Below are positions 63,597 through 64,000 of a DNA stretch of 64,000 bases, piece after piece; positions within the stretch are counted from its first letter, which is position 1, and each line of letters opens with the position of its first letter. The stretch is taken from assembly GCA_023333565.1 (NCBI GenBank), contig JAJKFH010001865.1, positions 1,302,001 to 1,366,000 on the forward strand. The letters run 5' to 3'. Below the pieces are notes generated by a model. It was given only the letters and a program-made list of their open reading frames with translations, was not told the DNA's origin and did not search any database. This DNA is from Puffinus mauretanicus (Eukaryota > Chordata > Aves > Procellariiformes > Procellariidae). The position numbers were made by a program, and so were the translations under genes.

Positions 63597-64000
63597 CTGA
63601 AACAATTAAGAAAGGAACAAAACACCAAAACAAAAAAACAAAACAAAACAAAAAAACAAAACAAAACAAGAAAAAGAGAAAGGTAGTAAATACAAGGAGA
63701 ACCAAAGGGGAGAAAAGACATGCTGGAAAAAAAAAAAAAAGGCTTTAGTATATCCATGCCAAAACCAATAGAACATAATAGCAGAAATCAAGGCTTGTAA
63801 TTCAAAACAAGACAAATCTGGAAACTGTTCTTTAAAGGAAAATAATACAGTCTTTTCCACTGAAATTCACAGAAAAGAATACCGTAATAATAATCCTAGT
63901 ATACATTTTTACAAAAGAACAGATTGCTTTGGAAATCAGATGGATGTTGTAGCACAGCTATTAACAGGCTTTCATTCTCCCAGAATTCCTGTGATTTGTT
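63597..64000 (-). other. SEH1L: SEH1L last intron, part in window
   Basis: On the transcribed strand the 3' splice region carries a long (TTTTG)n-type tract (63615-63672 on plus as CAAAA units) just before TTAATTGTTTCAG. A poly-A run on plus is at 63726-63740. No further exon was seen to position 64000. Confidence 0.7.

Noticed and set aside
63467..63748. Lys-rich 93-codon plus-strand frame
   Set aside because: Antisense shadow of the SEH1L exon and of the CAAAA repeat.
1..64000. CRISPR arrays, operons, tRNA/rRNA genes, complete proviruses
   Set aside because: Looked for and not seen. The window is vertebrate intronic and intergenic DNA; the regular arrays present belong to the LTR or are simple repeats.

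Overview
This window is vertebrate nuclear DNA, almost certainly from a bird. It has long AT-rich introns and one CpG island. Its dispersed repeats are CR1 LINEs with the typical 8-bp (ATTCTATG) 3' ends, plus two solo LTRs of a type I recognise from many bird genomes. A non-galliform bird is likely, but the species cannot be told from the sequence.

About 92% of the window is one gene on the minus strand, CEP192 (centrosomal protein of 192 kDa). It runs from a CpG-island promoter near 59.7-60.0 kb down to the left edge, where it is cut off. I assembled 34 coding exons (exons 2-35, 58773 down to 1743). All internal introns are GT-AG, all phases agree, and there is no in-frame stop. They encode about 2195 residues. 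The human protein has about 2540, so roughly the last 340-390 residues lie left of the window. The N-terminal half carries the kinase-scaffold sites (PLK1 docking, PLK4 acidic patch, Aurora A region). From exon 19 on come the conserved Ig/ASH-like beta domains of the SPD-2 family.

Upstream of CEP192 and on the same strand lies the alternative last coding exon of SEH1L (63407-63596) with its 3' UTR and poly(A) signal, about 2.8 kb from the CEP192 promoter. SEH1L followed by CEP192 is the vertebrate gene order. SEH1L is a nucleoporin/GATOR2 WD-repeat protein that also acts at kinetochores. CEP192 recruits Aurora A, PLK1 and PLK4 for centrosome maturation and centriole duplication.

The introns hold five CR1 copies. 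One (about 18.1-21.4 kb) keeps the tail of ORF1 and nearly all of ORF2, with stops. The two solo LTRs are at 7272-8403 (sense to CEP192) and 30602-31137 (antisense, with a CTAGG target duplication). No tRNA, rRNA, CRISPR array or complete retroviral gene was seen.

The most unusual observation is a decayed copy of CEP192 exon 28 plus its upstream intron border (12831-13034), inserted in the same orientation 13 kb away in intron 19 (26181-26384). Two CR1 copies of one subfamily lie in opposite orientations around exons 15-17, a geometry known to favour dsRNA, editing or circular RNA. No wholly new biological system is evident.
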